From UBA5399 sp964464145 (GTDB taxonomy: Bacteria > Bacillota > Clostridia > Christensenellales > Christensenellaceae), in the NCBI GenBank assembly GCA_964464145.1, contig CAYXFB010000001.1, positions 57,539 through 121,538 of the forward strand: a stretch of DNA of 64,000 nt, given 5' to 3'. Shown here one piece after another: positions 9,414 to 17,748 of this stretch (positions within the stretch are counted from its first letter, which is position 1; each line of letters opens with the position of its first letter). The notes below the pieces were generated by a model. The model had not been told where the DNA came from. It searched no databases and worked only from the letters and a program-made list of their open reading frames with translations. The position numbers and the translations under genes are program-made.

Positions 9414-10067
9414 ATGGCAAACACGGATATAAAAGCAAAGCTCATACTTTCAAACATACAAAACTACAAGGTGGACAATAAGGACTGTGAAAACATCTGC
9501 CTCAAGGCCATGAACTACGGCATAGGTCGCGTGCTGGTGCAGCCCTCCTCCGTGCCGCTGGTGAAAAAGCTGCTGGCGGGCAGCGCCGTATCGGTTGGCG
9601 TGGCCATAAGCTACCCCTCCGGCGCGTATTTCGCGGACGCCAAGGCGGAGGAGATAGCCGAGCAGGTGGATATAAACCCCGAGGTGGCGGAGTTTTACGT
9701 CGTTATGGCGGTGGGCAGGTATTTGAGCGGCTACACATCAGAGGCCGAGCAGGAGATGCGGGTCTGCTGCGAGGCGGCGGCGGGCAGGGACGTATATTTC
9801 GTGCTGGAAAGCGCGGTGCTGAGCGCGGAGCAGCTTGCCGAAATAGCGGCTATAGCCAAAAAAAGCGGCATAAAAGGCCTTGTGGACACCACGGGCTTTA
9901 GACCCTACGACATACCCTTCCCCACAGCAGCGGATACCAAAAAAACGGCGGACGCAGCGCACGGGCTGAAGGTGATAGCGAACGGCCTTTTGGGCAGCAT
10001 GGCGGACGCGGAGGAAAAGATGAAGGCGGGCGCGGACGAAGTTATTATAATAAATTGTGATTTTTGA
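9414..10067 (+). CDS. DeoC-like protein lacking the catalytic lysine
   Basis: A 217-residue barrel-like protein related to the preceding gene's product. The stretch LVDTTGFRP aligns with the DeoC segment KTSTGF, placing Val157 where the Schiff-base Lys should be, and the region where GFKPAGG is expected reads LKVIANGLLGSM. If this alignment is right it cannot be a standard class I aldolase; it may be a partner subunit, an isomerase or an enzyme of different chemistry. It begins 3 bp after the stop of the previous gene, so the two are probably made together and could form a hetero-oligomer. Family assignment is moderate; function unknown. Confidence 0.55.
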   Translation: MANTDIKAKLILSNIQNYKVDNKDCENICLKAMNYGIGRVLVQPSSVPLVKKLLAGSAVSVGVAISYPSGAYFADAKAEEIAEQVDINPEVAEFYVVMAVGRYLSGYTSEAEQEMRVCCEAAAGRDVYFVLESAVLSAEQLAEIAAIAKKSGIKGLVDTTGFRPYDIPFPTAADTKKTADAAHGLKVIANGLLGSMADAEEKMKAGADEVIIINCDF

Positions 10068-10103
10068 TAAAATGAGATCACAACTAATGTTTTGGAGGCA
10101 GCT

Positions 10104-11627
10104 ATGGGCAAGTATTTGATAGGTATAGATCTTGGAACGCAGAGCATACGCACGCATTTATATGACGAGGACGCAAATCTGGTGTGCTCCGCCAGCCAGC
10201 CGCACAATGTGGACACGCCAAAGCCAAACTGGATAACGCAAAAGGCCTCCACTTGGTGGGGCATAGTCACTCAGAACATAAAGCAGATCATTGCGCAAAG
10301 CGGCGTTGATCCGGCGGAGATAGCGGCAATAGGCTGCTGCGCGCACATGCACGGCAGCACGGCCATAACGGCGGACAGAAAAACGGTGGTGGACGATACG
10401 CCGCTCTACAGCGACAGACGCACCGCGGATATTTCGCGCGAGCTCAAGAGCCGCGAAAATTACGCGCAGATGTTTGAAATAGCGGGCAATCCGCCCGCGC
10501 CCAGCTGGTTTGGGCTCAAGATAGCATGGATAAAACAAAACATGCCCGAGGTGTACGAGCGGGCGTATAAATTTGTCACGCCCAAGGATTACATAAACTA
10601 TAAGCTTACGGGCGCGGCCTGCATAGACCCGTCCGAGGCCTCGGGTGCGTATTTGATGGACAGAAAAACGGACAAATGGTCTGATACGCTAATCAAAAAT
10701 CTGGGCATAGACGCGGAAAAGCTGCCCGAGATAAAGCAATCCAGCGAGATCGTGGGTTATGTTTGCGCGGAGGCGGCCGCCGAAACCGGTCTCAGCGAAA
10801 GGACGGCCGTGGTGTGCGGAGGCGGCGACATGCTTTGTTTGCTATATACGTCAGGGCTCACGCAAAAGGGCACCGTGGTGGATATAAACGGCACGGGCTC
10901 AGTGGTTTGCTATTACACGAACGAGCCCATAATGGACGACAGAATAATGAACCTGCGCCACGTCATACCCGGCTGGGTACCCTTCGGCAACAACGATTCT
11001 TCGGGCGCGGCCTTCCGCTGGCTGCGTGACAACCTCGCCAAGGATGAGGTAAAATATGCCAGACAAAACGGCATGGACGAATATGACTATCTTTGCAAGC
11101 TGGCCGCGCAGACCAAACCGGGCGCGGACGGGCTGCTCTTCATGCCCTATATGGCGGGCGAGCGCACACTGGGCAGCCAGCACTCTAAGGGCAGCTACGT
11201 GGGCATAAGCCATTCCACCACGGTGGGGCACCTTGTGCGCGCCATGCTGGAGGGCGTGGCGCTGGAGTTCCGGCGCACCTTCGAGATATTCGAAAGCTCG
11301 GGCGCGAACATAGAGCGCGTTTTCCACGTTTCGGGCGGCTCCAAGGGTTCTTTTTGGAATCAGGTGAAGGCGGATGTGTACGGCCTGCCTCTTTATACAC
11401 TCAAGGTGGACGAGGGCGGCGTGCTGGGCGCGGCGCTGCTTGCTGGCCTTGCCACGGGCATATTCGGCGACGCGGCGCAGGCAGCCGAGGCCGTGCTGCA
11501 AATAGACAGGGAATATCTGCCCAACCCGCAAAACAACGCTTTTTACAAGGAGCTGTATCAGGTGTTCTGCGAAACGCACGACAGCCTGCAAAAGCCCTAT
11601 ATAGACCTCGCAAGGTTCAGAGATTGA
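10104..11627 (+). CDS. FGGY-family carbohydrate kinase (xylulokinase-like)
   Basis: A 507-residue kinase of the sugar kinase/hexokinase superfamily. The N-terminal phosphate loop reads IGIDLGTQSIRTHLYD; a xylulokinase-like substrate segment appears as CAHMHGSTAI (GQMHG in XylB); the C-terminal half has VVDINGTGSVV and an adenosine-binding VSGGSKGSFW. The ATG at 10104 follows GGAGG; an in-frame TTG at 10092 is earlier but less likely. It should phosphorylate the imported sugar before aldol cleavage by the DeoC-like proteins. No isomerase gene is present, so the substrate may already be a ketose or be isomerised elsewhere. The kinase-plus-DeoC-type-aldolase-plus-ABC layout resembles the Lsr (AI-2) system, but nothing here proves that substrate. 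Confidence 0.88.
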   Translation: MGKYLIGIDLGTQSIRTHLYDEDANLVCSASQPHNVDTPKPNWITQKASTWWGIVTQNIKQIIAQSGVDPAEIAAIGCCAHMHGSTAITADRKTVVDDTPLYSDRRTADISRELKSRENYAQMFEIAGNPPAPSWFGLKIAWIKQNMPEVYERAYKFVTPKDYINYKLTGAACIDPSEASGAYLMDRKTDKWSDTLIKNLGIDAEKLPEIKQSSEIVGYVCAEAAAETGLSERTAVVCGGGDMLCLLYTSGLTQKGTVVDINGTGSVVCYYTNEPIMDDRIMNLRHVIPGWVPFGNNDSSGAAFRWLRDNLAKDEVKYARQNGMDEYDYLCKLAAQTKPGADGLLFMPYMAGERTLGSQHSKGSYVGISHSTTVGHLVRAMLEGVALEFRRTFEIFESSGANIERVFHVSGGSKGSFWNQVKADVYGLPLYTLKVDEGGVLGAALLAGLATGIFGDAAQAAEAVLQIDREYLPNPQNNAFYKELYQVFCETHDSLQKPYIDLARFRD

Positions 11628-11653
11628 TGTAGGGCAATACCGAGCGCAATAAA

Positions 11654-11690
11654 AGCCGTTCTCGCCAATTTGGCATCGAACGGCTTTTTG
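11654..11690 (+). terminator. Intrinsic terminator of the sugar operon
   Basis: Arms AGCCGTTC (11654-11661) and GAACGGCT (11678-11685) followed by TTTTTG, 26 bp after the kinase stop. Confidence 0.8.
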
Positions 11691-11790
11691 TTATACATCA
11701 GAGCCTGCGCCGCTATAGATTCCATCCTTTTTATCGTTCGTGCGCCTCCGAAAGCGGCGGTGCCGGTGGTTTTATGTACGCAAAAGTTTT

Positions 11791-12999
11791 TTACGCCGCA
11801 GGGGTTGCGAACGCTGCCGGCGAAGCGGTTTCTCCCGGTGCCGCCGACTTTTCGGGCGTTGCGAAAGGCGTGGGCACGGGCGGAGGCGTTGCCGAGGGCA
11901 GCGCCTCCGCCATTTTCTGCGCCGCCTCTGCGTTTTCGCTTACCAATGCGGGTCTATCCTCCAGCATGGCGATCACCGCCTCCGCTGTCTCGTTGGGGAA
12001 AAACTGATGCAAATAGTGCCCGCCCTCCATCGTTATTATCTGCTTGCGCGCGGTAGACGTTTCACCCTCGCCTATCCAGGCCTGCTGCGCGGTCAGCTTT
12101 GCCGCCAGCGCTTCCTCGTATGCGGTCACGGCGGCCTCGTCCTTTGGGTCTATGTTGTCCGGCATTTGCGCGCTCTGGTACATGAGCAGCGTTATGGGCA
12201 GGTCGCCCGCGAAGGGCTTTTCCGCGAGGGATGTGGCGTTCGCCGCCAGCGCTCCCGCCTCCGCCTGTACCGTGGGGTTGTAGTAGCCCGTTTGGTAAAA
12301 ATATTTATCCATAAATCTATAATAGTCGTTCAGATAAACGAGGCCGTTGCGGTCGCCCCAGGACATATTTTCTATTATGGGCGGGTAAACGGTGCCCAGC
12401 GCGCGCAGCACGCCAAACAGCCTCAGCACGGGCATCATGCTTTGCAGCGCTCCTGTTGAGGGCGGGTTCGCCGTAAGAAGCGAGGGCGCAAGCGAATCTA
12501 TGAGCACCACGCCATAAACGTCGTCAGGGTACATATTCGAATAGAGATCGGCCTCAAGACCCGCTTCGCCGTGCGCCACCAGCAGATATGGCGGGTTTAT
12601 TCCCGCCTGCGCCAACCCCAGCTTATATTCATCCACAATGTTTTCGAGAGAGCGTTCCTTGCCGCTGCCATCGCTCCAGCCGTAGCCCGGCCTTTCGGGC
12701 ACGGCCACAAAATTATCCTCCGCCAATATGCGCCACACCGGGTAAAAATCCGCAACCGGAGCGGGCGTTCCCAGCCCGGACAGCATTATAACGGCGGGAT
12801 CGCCCGCCTGCCGCTCGCCCGTGGCAAAAACATGCATATTTGCGCCGCCCACGTCCACCATTTGGCCGTATGGCGTATAGGCTTCAGCCTCCAGCCTTGT
12901 GGTCATATCGTTCCAGACCACGCCCGTAACCAGCACCAAAGCGACTATGACTAATATAGCTATTGGCGCTTTGCTTCGTTTCTTCTTTTCTTTCTCCAT
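11791..12999 (-). CDS. Membrane-anchored alpha/beta-hydrolase-fold protein without nucleophilic Ser
   Basis: A 402-residue protein with a basic N-terminus, one membrane anchor (about 11-29, APIAILVIVALVLVTGVVW), an outside alpha/beta-hydrolase domain and a Pro/Thr/Ala-rich tail of about 35 residues. Fold features are clear: a MLSGLGTPAP oxyanion-type loop near 72, RPGYGWSD near 103 and a late GGHYLHQF segment with the catalytic-type His near 328. The nucleophile elbow, normally G-x-S-x-G, reads VAHGEAG, with Gly144 where Ser belongs. It may be a pseudoenzyme or binding protein, unless another residue serves. The gene is monocistronic and its 3' end faces the kinase operon terminator. Confidence 0.8.
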   Translation of the reverse strand: MEKEKKKRSKAPIAILVIVALVLVTGVVWNDMTTRLEAEAYTPYGQMVDVGGANMHVFATGERQAGDPAVIMLSGLGTPAPVADFYPVWRILAEDNFVAVPERPGYGWSDGSGKERSLENIVDEYKLGLAQAGINPPYLLVAHGEAGLEADLYSNMYPDDVYGVVLIDSLAPSLLTANPPSTGALQSMMPVLRLFGVLRALGTVYPPIIENMSWGDRNGLVYLNDYYRFMDKYFYQTGYYNPTVQAEAGALAANATSLAEKPFAGDLPITLLMYQSAQMPDNIDPKDEAAVTAYEEALAAKLTAQQAWIGEGETSTARKQIITMEGGHYLHQFFPNETAEAVIAMLEDRPALVSENAEAAQKMAEALPSATPPPVPTPFATPEKSAAPGETASPAAFATPAA

Positions 13000-13132
13000 T
13001 ATTGCGCTCCACCTGCGGCGTTATTATGAGAATCTATATATTTGATGTTTTCATTATATTATTTATAAGCAATGTTTGCAAGGCGCGGACAATAATGTGT
13101 TCCGCGAGTCCACAATGGTGTATAATACTATC

Positions 13133-13636
13133 ATGAATGATATTTTGAGATTTGTGCTGGTGGCCGTGCTTGTTGTGGCGGCGGTCAACTTTATAGTATA
13201 CGCAGCCAGAAACGAACGCGTCAAGGTCATAGACATAGAAAAGGATTTCACCGTGCGCTACCCGCGCGTGTACCTCTTTATATGCATAGTTTTTTTCCTG
13301 CTGGTTTCCGTGCTGCTTTTAAACATGCTGGTATGGCGGAGCATAGGCGCGCTGGCGCTTGTTTTGACCATTGTGCTGGCCGCGCTGGGCGTTCCCTTTT
13401 TGCTGCTCTCCGTTGTGTGGAAAATAAAGGTGCGCCCCGAATATATAATATACGTTTCGGCCATAGGCGCGAAAAAGCAGATATATTACAAGGATATAAG
13501 CAAGGCGCTTTTAACGAGATCCACGCTCATACTGTTCACCACACTGCGCATATACCGCCTAAGCCCCAATCTTATGTATTGCGAATACTTTTTGAAGCGG
13601 CTCAACATTAACGGAGTGGAGATAGAGCGGCGGTAG
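13133..13636 (+). CDS. Small membrane protein with PH-like C-terminal part
   Basis: A 167-residue protein of unknown function. Segments around residues 4-24, 44-65 and 67-90 are strongly hydrophobic, giving about three membrane spans; the rest is soluble, with a beta-rich pattern (IIYVSAIGAKKQIYYKDISKAL) resembling bacterial PH-like domains, which is only suggestive. I chose ATG 13133; an ATG at 13115 is in frame. Neither has a ribosome binding site. A TATAAT lies at 13121-13126, six bases before ATG 13133, so the mRNA may be leaderless; no good -35 is visible. It lies upstream of ppa, separated by that gene's own promoter. Confidence 0.65.
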   Translation: MNDILRFVLVAVLVVAAVNFIVYAARNERVKVIDIEKDFTVRYPRVYLFICIVFFLLVSVLLLNMLVWRSIGALALVLTIVLAALGVPFLLLSVVWKIKVRPEYIIYVSAIGAKKQIYYKDISKALLTRSTLILFTTLRIYRLSPNLMYCEYFLKRLNINGVEIERR

Positions 13637-13663
13637 GTCATTATTTACAAAGAGGTCATTGCA

Positions 13664-13692
13664 TTGGCTGTAAGTTATTGGTATAGTATAGT
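13664..13692 (+). promoter_or_regulatory. Promoter of ppa
   Basis: TTGGCT at 13664-13669, 17 bp, TATAGT at 13687-13692, about 43 bp before the ppa start. Confidence 0.6.
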
Positions 13693-13734
13693 ATAAATTA
13701 CGCGATAATACAGTAAAAAAGAGAGGTTTTATAT

Positions 13735-14277
13735 ATGAATATTTGGCACGATATGGATCGGGATAGAATAAAGAGCGATGATTTTGTAAGCGTTATAGAG
13801 ATACAGAAGGGCGGAAAATCCAAATACGAGCTGGATAAGGAAACGGGTATGCTAAAGCTGGATCGTGTGCTTTTCACCTCCACGGTATATCCGGCAAACT
13901 ACGGCTTCATCCCGCGCACCTACGCTGAGGACAACGATCCCCTGGACGTGCTGGTTATATGCTCTGAGGTGATATTCCCCATGTCTATGGTGCAGTGCTA
14001 CCCCATAGGCGTTATAAAAATGATAGACGACGAGCAGAACGACGAAAAAATAATCGCCATACCCTTCGGCGATCCCATGTATAACGGCTACCGCGATGTA
14101 AACGCGCTGCCCGCGCATATATTGGAGGAGATGACGCACTTTTTCGAGGTGTATAAATCGCTGGAGCACAAAACCACCACCGTGCACGAGGTGCGCGGCC
14201 GCCAGCACGCCATAGAGGTGATAGAGAGCTGTATGCAGCGCTATGACGAAAAATTCGGCGCGCCGGAGGCGGAATAG
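13735..14277 (+). CDS. ppa: Inorganic pyrophosphatase, family I
   Basis: A 180-residue soluble pyrophosphatase that hydrolyses PPi to two phosphates and pulls biosynthetic reactions forward. The family signature is clear: EDNDPLDVLV near 62-71 carries metal-binding Asp residues, preceded by YPANYGFIPRTY and by KYELDKETG. Length is normal for the bacterial family I enzyme. GAGAGG-type ribosome binding site upstream and its own promoter. By hand count 13 of its 16 Ile codons are ATA, typical of this window. The 3' end is closely followed by a 161-bp MITE lying between this gene and a convergent membrane-protein gene. Confidence 0.95.
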   Translation: MNIWHDMDRDRIKSDDFVSVIEIQKGGKSKYELDKETGMLKLDRVLFTSTVYPANYGFIPRTYAEDNDPLDVLVICSEVIFPMSMVQCYPIGVIKMIDDEQNDEKIIAIPFGDPMYNGYRDVNALPAHILEEMTHFFEVYKSLEHKTTTVHEVRGRQHAIEVIESCMQRYDEKFGAPEAE

Positions 14278-14282
14278 GTTAT

Positions 14283-14443
14283 AGGCAACACCGCACAATT
14301 CGAGTAAGCCGTAATCGCGCGCTTTTTTACGCAATGCTTCGTCCAAAATGCTCGAAATAGCTCTGCTATTCTTGCGCTTTTGTCCTTGCATAGCCTAAAA
14401 AATCATCACGATTCCGGTTGCTCTCATTTGTGCGATATTGCCT
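14283..14443. mobile_element. MITE family A, copy 1 (161 bp)
   Basis: Ends are inverted: AGGCAACACCGCACAA on the left and TTGTGCGATATTGCCT on the right (14 of 16 complementary). The reverse complement matches the element at 41221-41381 over its full 161 bp with roughly 90 percent identity by eye. AT flanks both sides, consistent with a 2-bp target duplication. The right end contributes two bases of the TAG stop codon of the minus-strand gene ending at 14442. With the element and one AT removed, that codon would read TAA, so the insertion landed in a stop codon and rebuilt one. A 30-residue frame inside is shared by both copies but looks fortuitous. Confidence 0.8.
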
Positions 14444-15668
14444 ATACGTATACGAAATACATGTAAAATGTACCGTACAGATTGAACATAACGGCAAAGC
14501 AGCCCAGCAGCACATCAACGCGGCTGGGCTTTACTGCGCGGCAAAGCAGCAGGTAGACAAGCACAAAAGGTATCATATCCACTGTGTAGCGCGCGCCAAA
14601 CTGCCAGCCGCCCAGCGTTTTATGCGCCATGAGCGAGAGCATGGTCGCCGCCAGCCCCGCGCACAGCACCGCTTTTTTCACAGTGAAGCGTTTTTTCACA
14701 ACGTCTATGGCTATGTATATGAACCACGAAAGGAATATGGGGTTCGCCACAAAAAACATGAAGCCGTCGAAAGTGGAAAACTCCAGCCGCCCGTCCGCCG
14801 CCAGCGTCACCGGACGCAGGAGGAGGCGGTACAGATTTTCAGGCACGTAGGAAAGCCCGAATTGTTCGCTGCCCTCGGCGGAAAATTCGGGCAGATAGTT
14901 GTGCCCAAACTCCAGCGGGTCGCCAAAGCGGGCGTAATTGTACCAAAGATAGACGGCCGCTATCGCCGCGGGTATTATGAGATATTTAAGGTTTTTGGCT
15001 ATGCAGCGCAGCAACGGTTTTTCTTCGCCGTAGTCATCCATGCACATAAAGGCGAACAGCGCGGCGAAAAATATAACGGAAAATGGCCGGCAGCCCACGG
15101 CCAGCGCCACCAGCGCAAGGCAGAGAGCGCGCTTCTTGGTGAGATAGCAAAACACCGACGCAAAGCAGAGCAGCAGATTCAGCCCCTGCGCCAAAAACCA
15201 CGCGCCACCCATGGTGGACATCCAAAGCATATTGCTGCCCAGCACGGCGAACACCGCCCAAAACATGGCCGCCGTACTGCTCGCGCCCAGCTTTTTAAAG
15301 CAGAGATAGGCGAAGGTGACGGCCAGCAGCACGATCATCATCATAACGAAATTGTTGGGTGTGTCCCCGCCGAATATTAGCACCAGCGGCAGCAGCACCA
15401 CGGAGGGAAAGGGCGGAAAGGAAACGTACCAATCACCCGCGTATTCGGCCAGCTCAAGATAGCTGTAGCCCTGCCCTAGCGACATCTTGCCATCCAGCCA
15501 GGCCTGCGCCTGCAATGTGTAGCTGTCCAGCTCGTAATGGGCCAGCAGCGTGCCGCCCAAAATATCGTGCATGAAAACATAGCCTATCACAATAAGCGCT
15601 ATACCGCCTATGAATACCCAATCTATATAGCTCAGTCTTCCTGTATCAGATAGCTTCCGTTGTTCCAT
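14442..15668 (-). CDS. Polytopic GT-C-like membrane protein
   Basis: A 408-residue integral membrane protein with about ten hydrophobic segments. The first outside loop (HYELDSYTLQAQAWLDG and SFPPFPSVVLLP) resembles GT-C fold glycosyltransferases that use polyprenyl-phosphate sugars, including an acidic DS pair after the first span; this is inferred from pattern, and acceptor and donor are unknown. The start at 15668 overlaps the 3' end of the upstream CapA-like gene by 37 bp and has a GGAG seven bases before it, indicating translational coupling. Its stop codon is formed at the junction with MITE copy 1 without changing the protein end. It may act with the CapA-like protein on a surface polymer. 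Confidence 0.72.
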   Translation of the reverse strand: MEQRKLSDTGRLSYIDWVFIGGIALIVIGYVFMHDILGGTLLAHYELDSYTLQAQAWLDGKMSLGQGYSYLELAEYAGDWYVSFPPFPSVVLLPLVLIFGGDTPNNFVMMMIVLLAVTFAYLCFKKLGASSTAAMFWAVFAVLGSNMLWMSTMGGAWFLAQGLNLLLCFASVFCYLTKKRALCLALVALAVGCRPFSVIFFAALFAFMCMDDYGEEKPLLRCIAKNLKYLIIPAAIAAVYLWYNYARFGDPLEFGHNYLPEFSAEGSEQFGLSYVPENLYRLLLRPVTLAADGRLEFSTFDGFMFFVANPIFLSWFIYIAIDVVKKRFTVKKAVLCAGLAATMLSLMAHKTLGGWQFGARYTVDMIPFVLVYLLLCRAVKPSRVDVLLGCFAVMFNLYGTFYMYFVYV

Positions 15669-17296
15669 TGCTCCGCTCCATCTCCCCCGCCTCCGCTGAT
15701 GCCGGAAGCCAGCTGCGTTCCCACCGCCTGTGCGATACGCGCGGCCGATTGCGAGCCGCCGTCTTTTATGGGAAGCGCCACATACCGGGCGCCCTCATAT
15801 TCGGAAAATACTACGCAGGGCGTATAATTTGCCGTTTTCACCTGCACGCCGTCCTCCCCGCGCTCAAGCTCCAAATTCAGTATTATGCCGTCCGCGTCCT
15901 CCGCGCTGGTAAGCAGGCTGCCCAGCGAATAGGCACACAACGTGCTTTTTCCGTCCGAGCGCTCTATATACTCCGCCTGCTGCACCATGTACGGGTGCGC
16001 CCCCGCTATAACGTCCACGCCCGCGTCCGCGATGGCGCGGGCCGCAGCACGCTGCGTCTCGCTTACCTGCGGGCCGTCCGCGTTCCAGCTGATATAGGCA
16101 ATGAGGAACTCCGCGCCCGCCTCCCGCGCGGCTTTTGCGTCCGCCATGACCCGCTCCGCCGAAAGCGGATTTATCATATAGGCGCGCTCCGCTACGGATA
16201 AAAGCGCCTCGCGCCCGTTCCAAAATTCACTGTAGGAAAGTATGCCCAGCTTTATTCCGTTTGCATTCGCCAGCAAAAAGCGCGGCTGCGCCTTCTCGGT
16301 GAAAATGCCCGTATAGCCGAGCTGCGCCGCAGAAAGCCCCTCCGCCGTTTCGTTTATGCCCTGCGCGCCCATGTCGCAGCTGTGGCCGCCCGCCGCCGCC
16401 ACGCCGTCCACACCCGAAGCCGCCAGCGCGTCCAGAAGGGATTGCGGAGCGTTGAAAAGCGGAGCGCCCGCAGGGGGAGCCGCCGCCGCGAACGGGAAGG
16501 AGCGCGCCACGGGCGTATCAAGATGGCCGACCGCGTAATCCACGCCCGAAAGAATTCCCGCCACCTGCCCAAGCGGCGCGTTAAAGTTGAATCCGTCCTC
16601 CTCGGCCGCCGCCAAGCGCTGCTCGTATGTGCACATAATGTTGCCCGCCAGTGCGAGGGAAGCGTTTTTGCCCTCTCCGCCGTCCTGCGCCCGGGAGGCT
16701 TCTACAGCCTTCTTTTCCGTTATGGTCACCACTATCTCTTCAGCCGCGCCGCCCGATTCCGCGCGTATAGTTGCCTCGCCCGGCCGGTAGGCGCTCACCA
16801 GTCCGCTTGCGCTGACCTCGGCAATGGCGGGGTTGTTGCAGCTCCATACCACCTCGCCGTCCCTCGGGGTTACGCGATAGGCTATTTGCAGCGTTTCCCC
16901 GGGGGTCATCTGCGCATTTTCCGTGAGCAGCTTTATTTCGCCGCCCCCCGTCACAACGCGCACCCAAAGCGCGGCGCTCTTGCCGGAGCCATCCTCAGCG
17001 GCCACCTTTATAACGGCGTTTCCGGGCGCAAACGCACTCACAACACCCGCCGAATCCACCATGGCCACCGCCTCGTTGTCTGAGGAGAAGCTCAGCGTTT
17101 TATTGTACGCAATGGAGGGCGACACCTCCGCCTCTATGCTGAATGTGCCTCCCGCAGTAAGCTCGGCCGTGTCTGCCTTTAGCTTTATGCCGCTCACTCT
17201 GCCCGCAAAAAACACAAGAAAAAACAGGGTAACACAGCACAACGCAACGCCCCCTGCAATAATAACCGCTTTTTGTGATGCGGAATTTTTAATCAT
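15632..17296 (-). CDS. Anchored protein: two Big_2 domains fused to a CapA-like domain
   Basis: A 554-residue protein: N-terminal membrane anchor (about 10-32), two bacterial Ig-like Big_2 repeats (about 35-190, with SFSSDNEAVAMVDSAGVV and WSCNNPAIAEVSASGLV), then a domain resembling CapA/PgsA of poly-gamma-glutamate systems (about 210-540). The usual CapA metal motifs are altered: the first reads LAGNIMCT (GD expected), then GHLDTP (NLE expected), GGHSCDMG (NNH expected), YISWNAD (HWG expected) and GAHPYMVQ (HPH expected). Enzymatic activity is therefore doubtful. AGGGA precedes the ATG. It overlaps the following GT-C-like gene by 37 bp, so both probably serve the same envelope function. Confidence 0.78.
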   Translation of the reverse strand: MIKNSASQKAVIIAGGVALCCVTLFFLVFFAGRVSGIKLKADTAELTAGGTFSIEAEVSPSIAYNKTLSFSSDNEAVAMVDSAGVVSAFAPGNAVIKVAAEDGSGKSAALWVRVVTGGGEIKLLTENAQMTPGETLQIAYRVTPRDGEVVWSCNNPAIAEVSASGLVSAYRPGEATIRAESGGAAEEIVVTITEKKAVEASRAQDGGEGKNASLALAGNIMCTYEQRLAAAEEDGFNFNAPLGQVAGILSGVDYAVGHLDTPVARSFPFAAAAPPAGAPLFNAPQSLLDALAASGVDGVAAAGGHSCDMGAQGINETAEGLSAAQLGYTGIFTEKAQPRFLLANANGIKLGILSYSEFWNGREALLSVAERAYMINPLSAERVMADAKAAREAGAEFLIAYISWNADGPQVSETQRAAARAIADAGVDVIAGAHPYMVQQAEYIERSDGKSTLCAYSLGSLLTSAEDADGIILNLELERGEDGVQVKTANYTPCVVFSEYEGARYVALPIKDGGSQSAARIAQAVGTQLASGISGGGGDGAEQWNNGSYLIQED

Positions 17297-17343
17297 TTAC
17301 GGCGTCCCTTTCGCCAATATTAACTAGGTTATTTTTCGCGCGG

Positions 17344-17748
17344 CTATTCGCCGCACAGCTCTCCAATGTATGCGCGCTTTAAATTATCCACTATGATATC
17401 CTGCAAGGATTTGAAATACTTATGCACGGCGCAATCCGGCGCGGCGTTTCGCGAGCAATACATATCGTCCTGCAGGCAGCGGTTTATGCTTATGCCGCCC
17501 TCCATTATAACAACGATATCAAAGAGGGATATCTTGCTTCCCTTGTCCGCCAAACGATAGCCTCCGTTGCAGCCCTGCACAGATTTAACCAAACCCGCCG
17601 ATTTCAGGCGGCTTATTATCTTCATGAAATAAAGATATGTTATTCCCAACTGCTCAGACATTGTTACGGCGGTCGAAAGCTCCTCGTCATTGTCATGCAT
17701 ATAACTGAGTATACGTATTGCGTAATCTGTTGCCAATTGTAGCTGCAT
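17344..17748 (-). CDS. Rrf2-family transcriptional regulator with Fe-S cysteines
   Basis: A 134-residue winged-helix regulator of the IscR/NsrR group. The N-terminus MQLQLATDYAIRILSYM is typical, the recognition region is ITYLYFMKIISRLKSAGLV with GCNGGYRLA as wing, and three cysteines (CLQDDMYCSRNAAPDC) sit where IscR-type proteins bind an Fe-S cluster. It therefore probably senses Fe-S status, NO or oxygen. The longest frame starts at 17850, but ATG 17748 matches the family N-terminus and has GAGGGG upstream. It lies 47 bp before the CapA-like gene on the same strand and may be co-transcribed; its own target is unknown. Confidence 0.88.
   Translation of the reverse strand: MQLQLATDYAIRILSYMHDNDEELSTAVTMSEQLGITYLYFMKIISRLKSAGLVKSVQGCNGGYRLADKGSKISLFDIVVIMEGGISINRCLQDDMYCSRNAAPDCAVHKYFKSLQDIIVDNLKRAYIGELCGE

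Noticed and set aside
4935..11627. Calling the first sugar operon an AI-2 (Lsr) uptake system
   Set aside because: The binding protein and kinase give no specific match, LsrR/LsrG are absent and a single permease is present; only the general logic is similar.
14283..14391. Small shared open frame (KRKNSRAISS...KKARDYGL) in both MITE family A copies
   Set aside because: It runs off the element ends into unrelated sequence, has no ribosome binding site, and its similarity is explained by DNA identity of the repeat.
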